Origin: Paguma larvata
Taxonomy: Eukaryota > Chordata > Mammalia > Carnivora > Viverridae
Direction: 5' to 3'
DNA length: 64,000 nucleotides
Assembly (NCBI GenBank): GCA_030068075.1
Contig: CM057833.1
Location: 48,813,587-48,877,586, forward strand
The notes below the pieces were generated by a model, which was not told where the DNA came from, did not search any database, and saw only the letters and a program-made list of their open reading frames with translations. A program made the translations under genes and the position numbers. Below are positions 42,434 to 53,962 of this stretch, piece by piece. Within the stretch, counting starts at the first letter, position 1. Each line of letters opens with the position of its first letter.

Positions 42434-42864
42434 CTTCAGAGGTTTTCTGATTGGCTTTTAGCCTTCTTGCTCATATAGCTTTTGAAGTCAAGAGACCTCC
42501 TTGGAGGAAACCTGCCTTAGCTCAGCTGTAGTTATCTGCCCTCCCATGTTCAAAACCATTGAGACCCTGTGTCGTCATACTCTGATAAGTAAAAAAAAAA
42601 AGTATAATAATCGCACTTCATGCACATCTTAAAAAATGACATTGTCTTTTTCCAGACATATGTTCTGTCTCACATTCGTTCCCTAGTTCCTTGTCACCAG
42701 TCTTCCTAATTTCATTTTCTTTCCTGATCAACTTCATACAATATATATACTTGTACTCAGTAATTCTGGTATAAAGACATGGAAAAGCTTTGAGTTGAAT
42801 AGACTTTCAGAACTAACTCATAGAAATTCACCAGTGCATTCAACTGTACATTCATTCATTCATT

Positions 42865-43420
42865 ATTCATTCATCAAATATTTATTAATATCTACTTTGT
42901 GTCAGGCCCTCTACTGGCTGCTGGTGTTTCAGAAGAGAACAGACGGAGGAAAAGAAAGCCTGCCCTGTAGAACTTCTGTTTTTTATAAAGATTTATTTTA
43001 TTCTTAGAGTGAGCAAGTATGCACAAACAGGGGAAAGGGGTAGGGGAAGAGAGAGAGAGAGTGAGGGAGAGAGAATCTTCAGCAGGTTCCACACTCAGTA
43101 CTGAGCTCGATGCAGGGCTCGATCCCATGACCCCGGGATCATGACCTGAGCCAAAATCAAGAGTCGACACTCAACCGACTGAGCTACCCAGGCGCCCCTA
43201 GAACTTATATTTCCATAAGGGAAGATAGAAAATAAGTAAGTTATGTAGTATTGGTGATATGTGCCATGCAGAATATTGAGGCGGGGAAGGTGAATGAGGA
43301 ATTCAGGACAGAGGGTGGGTTTGCAAGTTTAGGTAGGTTGACCAAGGAAGGCCTCATTAAGAAGGTGACGTTGGAAGGAAGAATTTTAAGAGGTGGAATA
43401 AGCAGCCTAGTTTTTCTTCT
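42865..43420. repeat. Ancient mammalian repeat (unassigned), split by a SINE
   Basis: ATCAAATATTTATTAATATC, TTTGTGTCAGGCCCTCTACT, CTGCCCTGTAGAACTT, then the SINE, then AGAACTTATATTTCCATAAG, AGGTTGACCAAGGAAGGCCT and AAGAAGGTGACGTTGGAAGG. The order matches the copies at 44097 and 50760. Confidence 0.5.
42983..43198 (-). repeat. CAN-SINE (older carnivore type), antisense
   Basis: AAAGATTTATTTTATTCTTA start, GATCCCATGACCCCGGGATC, end GAGCTACCCAGGCGCCCC. TAGAACTT stands at both edges (42968 and 43199). Confidence 0.92.
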
Positions 43421-44096
43421 GCAGAATATGAACAATAATACCTTTGTTGGAAGGATAAGGATAAATATATACAACTTATACCTTAGTGTAACTCACTGCT
43501 AACACATAAGAATTGTTCAATAAATGGTGATTTTTGTTTCCCAGTGGTGTGCTTCATTTTTAGTCACTAGCCTTTTTTACAAAAAAGCTATTTTAAAACA
43601 TTTAATTATTTAATCGAACTTCTGTTGTGCCAGAGTATTTACTTCTTTAAAATTTTTTTGCCCTGGGAGACTCAGGCATAATTGCACTATTCTCTTTTCA
43701 TGTTTCTTTGTTACCTGTCGATGTTGACATATCTGTAGTTAGTAGGTCCGACCTTTGATGTAATGTATGTGGGAGGGAGAAGGGACGCAGTACTTTGCCC
43801 ACATCACGTTCTCGCACGTCTCTGCTTTGTTCTGTAATCTCTTGATGATGAATGTCCATAGATTATTTCTGTATGTTGATGAAGGATGGGTTTTAAAAAT
43901 GCTTTTGTAATTAGGAGCCCGGTTGTTGACTCCGCGGCTCGTGTCTCCCCACGGTGCGTAAGGAGACCTGATCCTAGCAGATCGTCACAGAGGAGGGTCC
44001 TGGAGTTTGCATAGGTGCAATGACTCGCCTCAGATTACACAGCTAGATAGTAGCGGGGCAGGTTGCAGCCCAGAGCACATTCGTTCATCTCTGAAA

Positions 44097-44470
44097 TATT
44101 TACTGAGTTCCTCCCACTCCATGCCAGACACTGCTGCCAGACACGGCAGAATGGAAAAGTCTTGCTCTCATAGAGCTTAGACTCTGGCTTTGGTGAGGGC
44201 ATGGTAATGAAGAAGTGAAAGGTGGCTTGATAAAATGGTTGTAGATCGTTTTAAGTAGTGATGCAAAGGAGTAAACAGAGTGGTGACCTGGTGGCTGGGA
44301 AGGAGGGAGCGTTTTGGAGAGACAGCCAGAGAAAGCCTTTCTGAGCCCAGGCTTGAAGGATAAGGGCGTATGGAGCCGGGAGCCTGGTGACTGGCAGGTT
44401 TGAAAGCCCCATGGGGGCTTGTGGGGCCAGCTTGTGAGGAGAATGGAAGTTGTTAGGGTCAATCTGAATG
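44097..44470. repeat. Ancient mammalian repeat (unassigned)
   Basis: ATTTACTGAGTTCCTCCCAC, CATGCCAGACACTGCTGCCA, TCTCATAGAGCTTAGACTCT, GAGCCCAGGCTTGAAGGATA. The layout is the same as in the copies at 42865 and 50760. Confidence 0.5.
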
Positions 44471-44478
44471 AAGACTAG

Positions 44479-44647
44479 AATTTTTTTTTTTAATGATTGT
44501 TTACATGAGAGAGAGAGAGGACGGATGATCCAAAGTGGGTTCTGCACTGTCAGCACAGAGCTTGACATGGAGCTCGAAGCTGTGAATTGTGAGCTCCTGA
44601 CCTGAGCCAAAGTCGGACACTCAGCTGACTGAGCCACCCAGGTGCCC
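44479..44647 (-). repeat. CAN-SINE (feline type), antisense, short body
   Basis: T-run, AATGATTGTTTACATGAGAG, AGAGGACGGATGATCCAAAG, end GAGCCACCCAGGTGCCC. CTAGAAT occurs at both edges. Confidence 0.92.
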
Positions 44648-45473
44648 TGAAATCTAGAATGTTAAATGAGACTGGTGAGGGAGACCAGGTGCTGGTACAG
44701 GGCGTCCAGATCCATGGTGCTAAGCCTCGGCTTCATTTGTGGATCCGGGTAACACCAGTGGAAAGATTGATTAAGCGGGGCAGTGTCCAGATCTCAGGTC
44801 AAGGCTGTAGGTTTTCTCCCATCATCAGGTTTCTACTTCAGAGAGCCGTGTTTCACGGACATGGCTGGTGTTCCTAAGAGTCTAGCTTTCTTCAGGTGGC
44901 CACTGCAGTTTGCTTCTCCATTGCTACCACTCTTGAAGGGATGACGATTCAGGAGCATCCTCACTTATTACTTACTGCCAGTGTAATAGATAAGGTTTTC
45001 TCGTGAGGTGGATGGAGTTGTGGGGAAAGAGGGAGGCGAAAGCAATTTACACTGGCTTGAGCATTAGGCGCTCTGCTTCTAGGAAGCCGTTCATCATGAC
45101 ATGAGAGCAGTTTTCCCGCATCTGGGGAGACTCGCACTTTTAGGGATGGCTTTCTTGGCAACTGTTTACTATTAAGATCATCACAGCACTGTGAGGGAGA
45201 AGCATTAAGCTCATGCCAGTGACCTTTCTGCTGGCCATCAGTTGTCATTGGGAGTGAGCATTAGTAATATCCGTGGTGTGGGGAACAAAACTAACAGGTC
45301 CTGTTCTCTGGTTTTGACAAGACAGGCTGGCAGATTTCACTTTATTTCCTTCCTGAATTATATTCTCTGAACCAAAGGACATTAAAACGTGAGTTTCCCG
45401 TTAACTCTATGTAAGCAAATTTAATTTTTAAGGCAGTGAGATGTACCACTGCCTTAATTTATAATTTTTAAAT

Positions 45474-45689
45474 TTCTTTATTTTCTTTATTTTTTTTGAG
45501 AGAGAGAGAGTATATGTGGGTGTGAGCAGGGGGAGGGGCAGAGGGACAAGGAGAAAGAGAGAATCTCTAGCAGGCTCCATGCTCAGCTCAGAGCCCCAAT
45601 GCAGGGCTCAGTCCCACAACCTTGGGATCATGTCCTGAACCAAAATCAAGAGTCAGGTGCTCAGTTGACTGAGCCACCCAGGGGCTCTC
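45474..45689 (-). repeat. CAN-SINE (feline type), antisense
   Basis: TTCTTTATTTTTTTTGAGAG start, GGGTGTGAGCAGGGGGAGGG, end GAGCCACCCAGGGGCTC. It forms an inverted pair with the sense copy at 45720. Confidence 0.92.
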
Positions 45690-45719
45690 AGTTTCTTTGC
45701 TTTAAATACATTTTCTCTT

Positions 45720-45928
45720 GGGGCGCCTGGGTGACTCAGTTGGTTAAGCGTCCCACTCTTGTTCTCAGCTCAGGTCATGATCTCATGGTTCATGAGATTG
45801 AGCCCACATTGGGCTCTGTGCTGACAGCACAGAGCCTGCTTGAGATTCTCTCTCCCCTTCTCTCTGCCCCACCCCATACACTCTCTTTCTCTCTCTCTAA
45901 AAATAAACATTTGAAAAAAAATTTTTTT
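45720..45928 (+). repeat. CAN-SINE (feline type), sense
   Basis: Head TGGGGCGCCTGGGTGACTCA, body GACAGCACAGAGCCTGCTTG, tail AAAAATAAACATTTGAAAAA. Confidence 0.93.
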
Positions 45929-45984
45929 CTCCTTTATTTCTCACAGATACCCTATTGGTCAGCAACTGTTTTTTTTTTTCTTTC

Positions 45985-46117
45985 CAATTTTAATACGTGG
46001 AAACTGAGTGTCAGGCAGGTAAAGTGACTTGTCCAAGATCATGTGCAGCCAGTAAGTGCAAAAATTAGGAAGCAAATTAAGGGTTATCTGGCTTCTGCAC
46101 CCGTGCTATTCTTTGTT
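45985..46117 (-). repeat. MIR, antisense
   Basis: TGGAAACTGAGTGTCAGGCA, AAAGTGACTTGTCCAAGATC, GGGTTATCTGGCTTCTGCAC. Confidence 0.65.
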
Positions 46118-46158
46118 CTTTTGAATAAATAATATATGGATAAGACCTAAAATTAAAG

Positions 46159-46301
46159 GATGCCTGGGTGCCTCAGATGGGCGTCCAGCTTCGGCGCAGG
46201 TCATGATCTCATGGTTGGTGAGTCAGGCTTGTTGCTGTCAGCACACAGCCTGCTACAGGTTCTCTGTCCCACTTTCTCAAAAATAAATAAAACATTAAAA
46301 A
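46159..46301 (+). repeat. CAN-SINE, sense, short body
   Basis: GGATGCCTGGGTGCCTCAGA head, most of the CT-rich stretch missing, tail AAAAATAAATAAAACATTAA. AAGACCTAAAATTAAA before and AAGACCAAAAATTAAA after is the duplication. Confidence 0.92.
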
Positions 46302-47125
46302 AAGACCAAAAATTAAAAAATTTCATAAGTATATATTGCAAAAAGTTTCTCCCCCATCCCAGTCCTCTTATTCTCCGCAGAGACCACTGTTTTGAGTTCT
46401 CAAGCATGCGATTTTATACTTTGCTGGTCTCTATTTTGAACGGAGGGCACACGTCACAGAATCACAGAGTAACTGTGACGCTCTGTAGGGTAGGCAGCCT
46501 GTCGGAAAGAGGAGCTTTTTCAAACTGCGCGTGTCCTATTCTGTCCTGACCAGTGTTTAATTGTGCAGTTTGTGCTGAGGTCCCTAAGGGAGATCATTCC
46601 TTCCTGGGCTCCTTTGAGAATTACTGTTGGTACTGCTAAAAGGCCCTCCATTCGTTCAAGAAAGGGGAGGGTACTTCTTCAATGTAGGTAAAGGAGGTTT
46701 ATTGGGAAGACGGCATTTGAAGTATATTCTGAAGAATGGGTTTGAGAAATAACTGGAGATTCCGAGTGGAGGAAATACCAACAACAGAGGTAGAACGAGA
46801 GTCGGAAGTGCAAAGTGTTAGATCAGGGGTCAAAAGCTCAACTAGCATGTGAGCTAGGCAGGTACTATCAGTGACATTTAAAGCGGTAAGAGCCAAACAA
46901 AACAAAATGATAAATGCCAGTTGGTGTAGATCCTGAAATGCCTTGGTGTCAGGCAACTTGAGAAGAACCTGCATTGCCTTTCTGTACAAAAGAGTACAGA
47001 GTGTATATTTTTTGAATATTCAGAATTAAAATTTTGATGGGTGAGAAGCTTTAATGCTGTTTCCACTGTTTAAACGTTGCAGCTTCATTCTTGGAAAGTT
47101 TGGTAAATTTAGTAATTCTTTGCCT

Positions 47126-47342
47126 TTTTTTTTTTTAACCTTTAGTTTTGAGAGAGAGAGAGAGAGAGAGGGAAAGAGCATGAGTGGGAGAAGGGCAGAG
47201 AGAGGGAGACACAGAATTGGAAGCAGGCTCCAGGCTCTGAGCTGCCAGCACAGAGCCCAATGCAGGACTCGAACCCACAAACTGTGAGGTCATGACCTGA
47301 GGTAAAGTCAGATGTTTAACAGGCTGAGCCACCCAGGTGTCC
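47126..47342 (-). repeat. CAN-SINE (feline type), antisense (first of three in a row)
   Basis: T-run, GTTTTGAGAGAGAGAGAGAG, end GAGCCACCCAGGTGTCCC. Confidence 0.93.
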
Positions 47343-47394
47343 CATCTTTCCCTCTTTTATTTTTTTTTAATCTTTGAAGGTTTTTTTTTTTTTA

Positions 47395-47612
47395 ATTTTT
47401 TTTTTTAACGTTTTATTTATTTTCGAGAGCAGAGAAACAAAGCATGAGCAGGGGAAGGGGCAGAGAGAGAAGGGAGACACAGGATCTGAAGCAGGCTTCA
47501 GGCTCTGAGCTGTCAGCACAGAGCCCAGATGCGGGGCTCGAACCCACAGACCGTGAGATCATGACCCGAGCCGAAGTCGGACGCTTAACCGACTGAGCCA
47601 CTTGGGCACCCC
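47395..47612 (-). repeat. CAN-SINE (feline type), antisense (second of three)
   Basis: TTTTAACGTTTTATTTATTT start, GAAGTCGGACGCTTAACCGA, end GAGCCACTTGGGCACCCC. Close to consensus, so relatively young. Confidence 0.93.
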
Positions 47613-47625
47613 AAATTTTTGAAGT

Positions 47626-47812
47626 TTTTTAATGTATTTTTGAGAGAGAGCACAAGCAGGGGAGGGACGGACAGAGAGAGAAAGAGACAGAATCCCAAGC
47701 AGGCTCAGCACTGGCAGTGCAGGGCTCAAACTCATGAACCATGTGATCATGGCCTGAGCCATGCTTAACCACTTAAGAGGCGACACTTAACCAAGTGAGC
47801 CACCCATGGAGG
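47626..47812 (-). repeat. CAN-SINE (feline type), antisense (third of three)
   Basis: TTTTTTAATGTATTTTTGAG start, CAAACTCATGAACCATGTGA, end GTGAGCCACCCATGG. AAATTTTTGAAG precedes it. Confidence 0.92.
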
Positions 47813-47859
47813 TGCTGGTCCATCTAACTTTTAAACATAAATAGCATTTAACATCTACA

Positions 47860-47861
47860 GA

Positions 47862-47893
<32 letters not shown>

Positions 47894-47910
47894 CAGAGAG
47901 AGACAGACAA
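47860..47910. repeat. GT then GA simple repeat
   Basis: (GT)11 followed by (GA)5 and an impure GACAGA tract. Confidence 0.93.
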
Positions 47911-48320
47911 GAACCAATCCTGGGGTTCTTTCTGTCCTGTTTTATTTTGAGTTCAGCTGTTTTGGAAGCATCCTCCCCCATCCTACTGATATATCTATTC
48001 CTCTCCAGAAGGGCTTTTTACCCTGAAGCAACATCATTTATATTCCCACTTGAGCATTCTGATATCTTGTTTTAGGGTCCTAAAGTAGAGCTTTTAGCAA
48101 ATGAATAACCTGTGGTTTGCTTCCTGGCAGGTCTCTCCCCTCGCAGGTTGAAGGGCTTCTAGCTTGCTTGGTCTTATTTGGTTTTCATCATGCTAGCTCT
48201 GACAGTAAATCACACAACGGTCATACTTTTTCTTGGATATATTTCCTTGTATCCTTTACTTGTCATATCAGGATCACGAAAGTCCTGCAGCTCATTAACT
48301 TTGTCAATTTAAATAGGACA

Positions 48321-48344
48321 CCCCCCCCGCCCCCCCCGCCACCT
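48321..48344. repeat. C-rich run
   Basis: CCCCCCCCGCCCCCCCCGCC. The opposite strand has long G runs. Confidence 0.9.
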
Positions 48345-49172
48345 TGCGAAGCACATTGAATAAGCATCAACAAAGCATAACATGCGATGTGTGTGAAGGC
48401 ATCAATCATCTGTCTGTTGCACCCACTTCTGTCATTTTAGCACTTTCTGCTCTCTAAGAACTCAGAATACCGGAGGGGTGGACAACTGAAAGACACAGAT
48501 GAAACGGTTGATTTGTTTAGTTGCTAAATGCAGCCGGGACAGGTAATTAAACAGTCCCGCTCCCGCAGAGAAGCCTGCAGCAATGTAACATGAAGTCTCA
48601 AAAACCCAGCTGTACTCAGATTTAGATTCAGAACTAATATTAGGTAGGCCTCTTTCAGATTGACAGATTTCATAAACATCGTTTCTGGTTTATTTGTTCA
48701 GCGTGATTGAAGATGGAGCATGTGTGTTTTTGCTCATGGTTTAAGTTTCTAGGGAGCATGTGCTGTTTATAGGTATCTGGAAGAATAGCCTAGAAGGGTA
48801 CAGCCCTGGATCTGGAAGACGAGGAATTCTGTGGGCGACCCTCTGTTGCGATGTCCAGACTAGGTTGTAGAATGGTGGTGTGCCGGTAAGTGTCGGAGTC
48901 TCAAAACAAAAATCAAAAACAGCCCAAATTTGTAGCATTTACCAGCATCCGTGGTGTTAATAGTCCCACCACGGGCAGGTTTCTGGCTACCAAAATGACA
49001 CCACTGACTCCTGAGCTCCGAAAGATTCACAGTAGCACTTCGCGTTTCCGGTTTCTGTGTGGGAACGGGACTACTGAACCACCTCGCCCAGCTTCATTTT
49101 GCAACTCAACAAATCCACCATTTCATCCGTCTCTTTCAGTTGCTCACTCCTTCAGGATTTTCTAAGTTTTTT

Positions 49173-49446
49173 TTAAAGTTTATTTTTTAATTTACATCCA
49201 AATTAATTAGCACAAAGCGCAGTAATGATTTCAGGAGTAGAATCCAGCGATTCATCCCCTATATATAACACCCACTGCTCATCCCACAAGTGACTTCCTT
49301 AATCCCTCTTACCCATTTAGCCCATCCCCCCACCCACAATCCCTCCAACAACCCTCAGTTTGTTCTCTGTATTTAAGAGTCTCTTATGTTTTGTCCCCCT
49401 CCCTATTGTCATATTATTTTTGCTTCCTTTCCCTTCTGTTCCTCTG
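49173..49446 (-). mobile_element. L1 3' end insertion, antisense, 5'-truncated
   Basis: AATTTACATCCAAATTAATT, ATTTCAGGAGTAGAATCCAG, CCCTCCAACAACCCTCAGTT, TGCTTCCTTTCCCTTCTGTT. TTCTAAGTTTTT on both sides is the duplication. Confidence 0.9.
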
Positions 49447-50759
49447 TTCTAAGTTTTTAGATGGTATTTCCACTGTACATATATAACAGTTAGAAGTCCC
49501 TTAAATGAGGTAAAGTGTGGTAAAACTAATTAGAAAGTGATGGATTTTTGAATATTTATTACATTTATTTTTAATATTATTTAATTGTAGTTTTATAGAA
49601 TTTTTAATAGCTGGCTTGCAAAATTCCTGAAAATCGAACAGTCTGTTTTTGTGAGTAGTCTTCACACTGTAGGGATGACCCCGTGGCTGGACCCGCTGAC
49701 CACTCTCTGCGCTCGTGTTTGCCTTAGAAACAAAGGGGGAGAGTTGGCAGTTTCTTGTTACAAGAAAGATTTCTTTGAGAGTTTTTATTAACTTTTTACT
49801 ACTAAGGAAAATGCTAAAAAAAGAAACACACACACACACTGATAAGGAAACTCATGTCTTCTTCCTGTTGGACGTGTGTGATTTGGTACGATGGCTAGAC
49901 AGGAGGATGAGGCAGGCAGCAGGGAGAAATAAATCACAGACAGCGAACAAGAGTAAAAACAATGTTAACGTCCCGTTTAGAGTGCTAGAACGTCCTATTG
50001 CCAGAGACGGTTGTAGATCCTGAAGGGCTTGGTGGTCAAGAGCACTTAATTTTCAGAAAATTAGCCCAGGGCCAAAAGTCCCTCATGCCTATTTTAAGTC
50101 CTTGAGGTCTTAGTGTGCTACGCTGCTTGCCAGTTCACGTTTGTCTGTGTGTATATGGTGGGAAGGAAATGAACCCCAGATGGTGTCTGAAGGGAGGCCC
50201 GTAGAACTCTGGGGACTCGGAGCAGATGACTAAGGGGAGGTGACAAACTCAGATCAGGGATCACAGAGACTAGGAACTATGAAGGAAAAAGCCATGTTAT
50301 GGATGCATCAGCACGTGCTGTAGGGTTTTCTCCTTCTCAAATATACGGATCATATATTACATTATCATAGGCTGGTATTTTTAGAGAAATAGACTATTGA
50401 TATAGGAAGTATAAGTCATAATTAGTACCGTTCATCACATTTGAGTTTATATAGCCGCAGTGAGAAATCATTAGCTCCATCTTTAAAAGACAAGGGAGTG
50501 GATTTGGTGAGTGCCTTTTTGACCTTTACAGCCAACAACACTTTACTTAGACATCGGCTAGAATTTCTTAGCCTTTGACTCCTCTCAGCCCATATGAATT
50601 CTTTTAAGCCAACAGCACCAATCCTAGGATGGAATAATGGTTGTCTTCCTTGTTCCATACCTACTCTTCCCTAACTGAACATTATTCTCACTTAAGTTGG
50701 TGAAATATAAAAGGAGTTCTTGAGTGAAGTGCCATTTTTTTTCACATATTGGTTCAAAA

Positions 50760-51080
50760 AAATATTTAATGAGCCCACGTTTAGTGCCCAGTACTATTGT
50801 AGGGCCTGAGGTTATAGAGAAAACGTAGAGACTTTGCACTTAACCAGGGGGGAGCATTCAAGAAAATAGAAATTATAAACACCATAGGTTGTAAACTGTG
50901 ATAGAGATGTGTGCCAGGTGTTCTTAGACCCCACACAGAGGCACATTAACTTAGACACCAGGAAGAGCTTCTTGGAAGTGATACTCACATAGGAGTGCAA
51001 GTCGAAATTAGGTAGTATGAAGAACTAGAATGTTCTGGGAGATGGGAAGCGCTGCAGAAATGTGAAACACGGAATCCATA
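50760..51080. repeat. Ancient mammalian repeat (unassigned)
   Basis: AATATTTAATGAGCCCACGT, AGTGCCCAGTACTATTGTAG, TGTGATAGAGATGTGTGCCA, GAATGTTCTGGGAGATGGGA. Same order as the copies at 42865 and 44097. Confidence 0.5.
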
Positions 51081-51355
51081 CTGGAAAGTATAGAAAGTTT
51101 GGAATGTCTCTTGCTTCAAATTGAAGGCAGGACTTTGTCTCTCCATTCCTAGGGAATCTGAAAGGAAAAGAGTGAGAACAAGCAAACAACTGATGCACAT
51201 TTTATTGGTGACTAGTTTCCCCATTATTGTCCTCTACTGGGATCTTGGTGATCTGACTCAAGAGGTGGGGCTTTCATGTCACAATAACACTTGACAGAGG
51301 GATTAACAGTTGGATATTGCCGTGTTTGATGTTACCGCTTTGTGTTTTGCTCCAG

Positions 51356-51490
51356 CTGCTGCCCATTCACACTCTGAGGCTTGGCATGGAGGTGGATTCC
51401 TTTGATGGGCACCATTATATATCTTCAGTTGTTCCAGGTGGTCCTGTCGATACACTAAACCTTCTGCAGCCAGAGGATGAGCTTCTTGAG
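51356..51490 (+). CDS. PATJ: PATJ exon 12 of window: PDZ4, first half
   Basis: A 135-nt symmetric exon, residues 499-543: [20 protein letters not shown] then [20 protein letters not shown] and DELLE. It supplies beta2-beta4 of PDZ4. The usual GLGF is replaced by RLGM (506-509), so PDZ4 is atypical in its carboxylate-binding loop; human PATJ has a near-identical loop. HYISSV is strand beta3, and DELLE leads into the next exon's VNGVQLYG. The acceptor TTTTGCTCCAG is good and the donor is GAG|GTAAAG. Confidence 0.96.
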
Positions 51491-51639
51491 GTAAAGTTTC
51501 TGAGAGAGAAGACACAGGACGGGAATTTCTCAGTCGTAGGAAGATGCATTTTTACCAGAAATTCACTGAGGTAGTTACATTACTGCCAACGTAATGTGAG
51601 CTACTTAGGCAGAGAAATACTCGGGGATGTTTGTTAACA

Positions 51640-51865
51640 ATGCTATGTGTATACTTGAAAAATTGCTGTAAGAGTAGATCTTCGTGTTCTCACCACACAT
51701 ACACAAAACGGTTACCCTGTGAGGCGATGGATGTGTTAACTAACCTCATCGTGGTAATCAACTCACAATATAGGTGTACATCAAATCATCACACTGTACG
51801 CTTGCAACTCACACAGTGTTGTATGTTAATTATGTCTCAGTAAAACTGGAAGAAAGGAAATAAAA
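51640..51865 (+). repeat. Old L1 3' end
   Basis: TGTGTATACTTGAAAAATTG, GAGGCGATGGATGTGTTAAC, AATCATCACACTGTACGCTT, TTATGTCTCAGTAAAACTGG, then an A-rich end. Confidence 0.7.
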
Positions 51866-52515
51866 TGCAGGCAAAGAAAATACAGCCTATGTAATGAGAA
51901 AGAAAATAGATAATATGCTTTCGATTCTTTTTCCCTGTGTTTTGGAAATCCTGAGATGTCCTTTTGAGTGCTTATTTAAGTGATTGAGAAAAAAGGCTAA
52001 TGGCCTGTTTTAGTTCGATAGCATAATTTCTTTGTTTTAGCAAAATTCTTTTTAAGATTTGAATCCCTACTCCTTGTTTGCGACATGTGGTTCCATTCAC
52101 TTGCAGGTTTTATTGGTTATTTCTAATAAGAATTAGGCTGGCTGGATGACCTCAGGCTTATGTATTACTGGCATTCAGATGGTCTCCTTGGGATTTGCTC
52201 ACACAACATGGCAGCCTCAGCGGGCTCACTCAGGTCCCCAGCATGTCCGCATTTAGCGCATTCTAGAGCACTTCTGCTTTGACATGACTTTCTTGAGACA
52301 TTTCGTTAGATTGGACAGTTCTGCAGGTAACACAAAAAAACAAAGAATATTGAATACCCTGATTTTACAGACAATAAAATAAGGCATTGATTATTTCCAA
52401 CGCTATACACTCATAGCATGATGACTTTAGTTCATGTTTTCTAACTCCCATTTCATTTTTTTTTTTTTTTTCAAATACATGACACTACTTCCTAAGCTCC
52501 AAAAAAAAGTTAGCC

Positions 52516-52543
52516 GGGGTGGGAGTGGGGGTGGGATGTGGGG
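52516..52543 (+). other. G-rich tract, quadruplex-capable
   Basis: GGGGTGGGAGTGGGGGTGGG then ATGTGGGG: five G runs of three or more with loops of 1-4 bases, on the strand that is transcribed into PATJ pre-mRNA. Confidence 0.8.
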
Positions 52544-52756
52544 AATGGTCACACTTGGAGAAGGCTATATTAAAGAGGGTTCTCCCAAGAGTTAGAAATC
52601 ATAAGAAGCCCTCGTTTAATGGAATCGACCTTGTAGCCTTAGCCAAGATTAGACTCCCATGGGGCTTGATTTTAGAGATTTCTTTCTCAAGTTGATGTTT
52701 ATGCAAAGTGAAATGACAAGGGTAGCAAATAAGTTTGTTGTTGGGTGCAACTGCAT

Positions 52757-52780
52757 TTTTTTTTTTTTTTTTTTTTTTAG
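52757..52780. repeat. Poly(T) run
   Basis: T24 with no SINE body adjoining. Confidence 0.9.
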
Positions 52781-52911
52781 CAGTGTCTGGCCACCTAGAG
52801 AGGAGTGTTGAGAATTCTGGCCTGACTTTTGAGGTCAGAGGGAAAGCTTCTATGACTGGTGGCTAAATTCTGTCATAAGCATGGGAGGGCAGGATGTTGG
52901 AGTCCTGTGTT

Positions 52912-53129
52912 TGTTTTTTTTTTTTTTTTACATTTATTTATTTTTGAGAGACATAGAGACAGAGCATAAGCAGGGGAAGGGCAGAGAGAGAGGGAGACAC
53001 AGAATCTGAAGCAGGCTCCAGGCTCTGAGCCATCAGCACCAAGCCCAACACGGGGCTCGAACTCAGACTGTGAGATCATGACCTGAGCCGAAGTCAGCCG
53101 CTTAACCGACTGAGCCACCCAGGCGCCTC
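52912..53129 (-). repeat. CAN-SINE (feline type), antisense
   Basis: T-run, ACATTTATTTATTTTTGAGA, end GAGCCACCCAGGCGCCTC. TGGAGTCCTGT stands at both edges (52900 and 53131). Confidence 0.95.
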
Positions 53130-53162
53130 TGGAGTCCTGTTTTAAGATGTAGTAAGTTGCAG

Positions 53163-53387
53163 AGCCCCTGGGGGGTTGGTTGGTTAAGCGGCTGACTTCC
53201 TCTCAGGTCCTGATCTTGCAGGTGGTGAGCTGAGCCCTGCATCGGCATCTCTGCTGTCAGCACAGAGGCCACTTCAGATCCTCCGTGCCCCTCTTTCTCT
53301 ACCCCTCCCCTGTTTTCTGTCTGTGTGTGTGCGCTCTCCCTATCTCTCTCTGTTTCTCAAAATAAATAAATAAACTTAAAAAATAAA
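53163..53387 (+). repeat. CAN-SINE (feline type), sense
   Basis: AGAGCCCCTGGGGGGTTGGT head, tail AAATAAATAAATAAACTTAA. AAGATGTAGTAAGTTGC before and AAGATCTAGTGAGTTGC after is the duplication. It lies about 30 bp from the antisense copy at 52912. Confidence 0.94.
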
Positions 53388-53637
53388 AGATCTAGTGAGT
53401 TGCTTATTCTTAGAAGTGCTCAAGTAATCATACTGAGATGCTTCCTGCAGATGAATACCCTCAGGTTTTACTTACATGACGCAGGATTTTTTGTTCTTTG
53501 TTTATTGTTTTGGTTTTCATTTTGGTACTGAGGTCATAATCTGTCTCTTCTGATGGTCAGGGCCCGCAGGATAGCTTTATGGATACCACACATGATAATC
53601 TGGAGATTGGAGGCCATTTCTGTAATATGAAGTGGGG

Positions 53638-53859
53638 TTTTTTTTTGTTTTTTATTTTTATTTTTTAAATTTATTTTGAGAGAGAGAGCGTGCCTAAGTG
53701 GGAGAGAGGCAGAGAGAGGGGGCGGTGAGAGAATTCCAAGCAGGCTCTGCACTGTCAGTGCAGAGTCAGACATGGGACTTGATCTCAGGAACATGAGATC
53801 ATGACCTGAGCTGAAACCAGGAGTCGGCCGCTTAACCAACTGAGTCACCCAGATGTCCC
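53638..53859 (-). repeat. CAN-SINE (feline type), antisense
   Basis: T-rich start, GCGTGCCTAAGTGGGAGAGA, end GAGTCACCCAGATGTCCC. Confidence 0.92.
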
Positions 53860-53962
53860 TATGATATGTAGTTTTTAGGTATTGAGAAAGGAGATATTTT
53901 TGTGTGGAGACAAGTGGAAATAGCAAAAACTAGTATGATGGTCTCTTTTTTTGTGAGAAATA

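Larger units (their letters stand above)
39345..51355 (+). other. PATJ: PATJ intron (12.0 kb)
   Basis: Repeat-rich: about a dozen SINEs, antisense L1 3' ends (40297-40452, 49173-49446), MIRs (41100-41335, 45985-46117), copies of one unassigned ancient repeat (42865-43420, 44097-44470, 50760-51080), a (GT)22 microsatellite, (CCCT)n and a C-run. Nothing was recognised in 46320-46690, 47960-48310, 48350-49150 or 49500-50750. Confidence 0.85.

Noticed and set aside
48741..49165. Overlapping reading frames of 65 and 91 codons in a less AT-rich segment
   Set aside because: No domain, no splice-compatible link to PATJ frames, and the codons look random.
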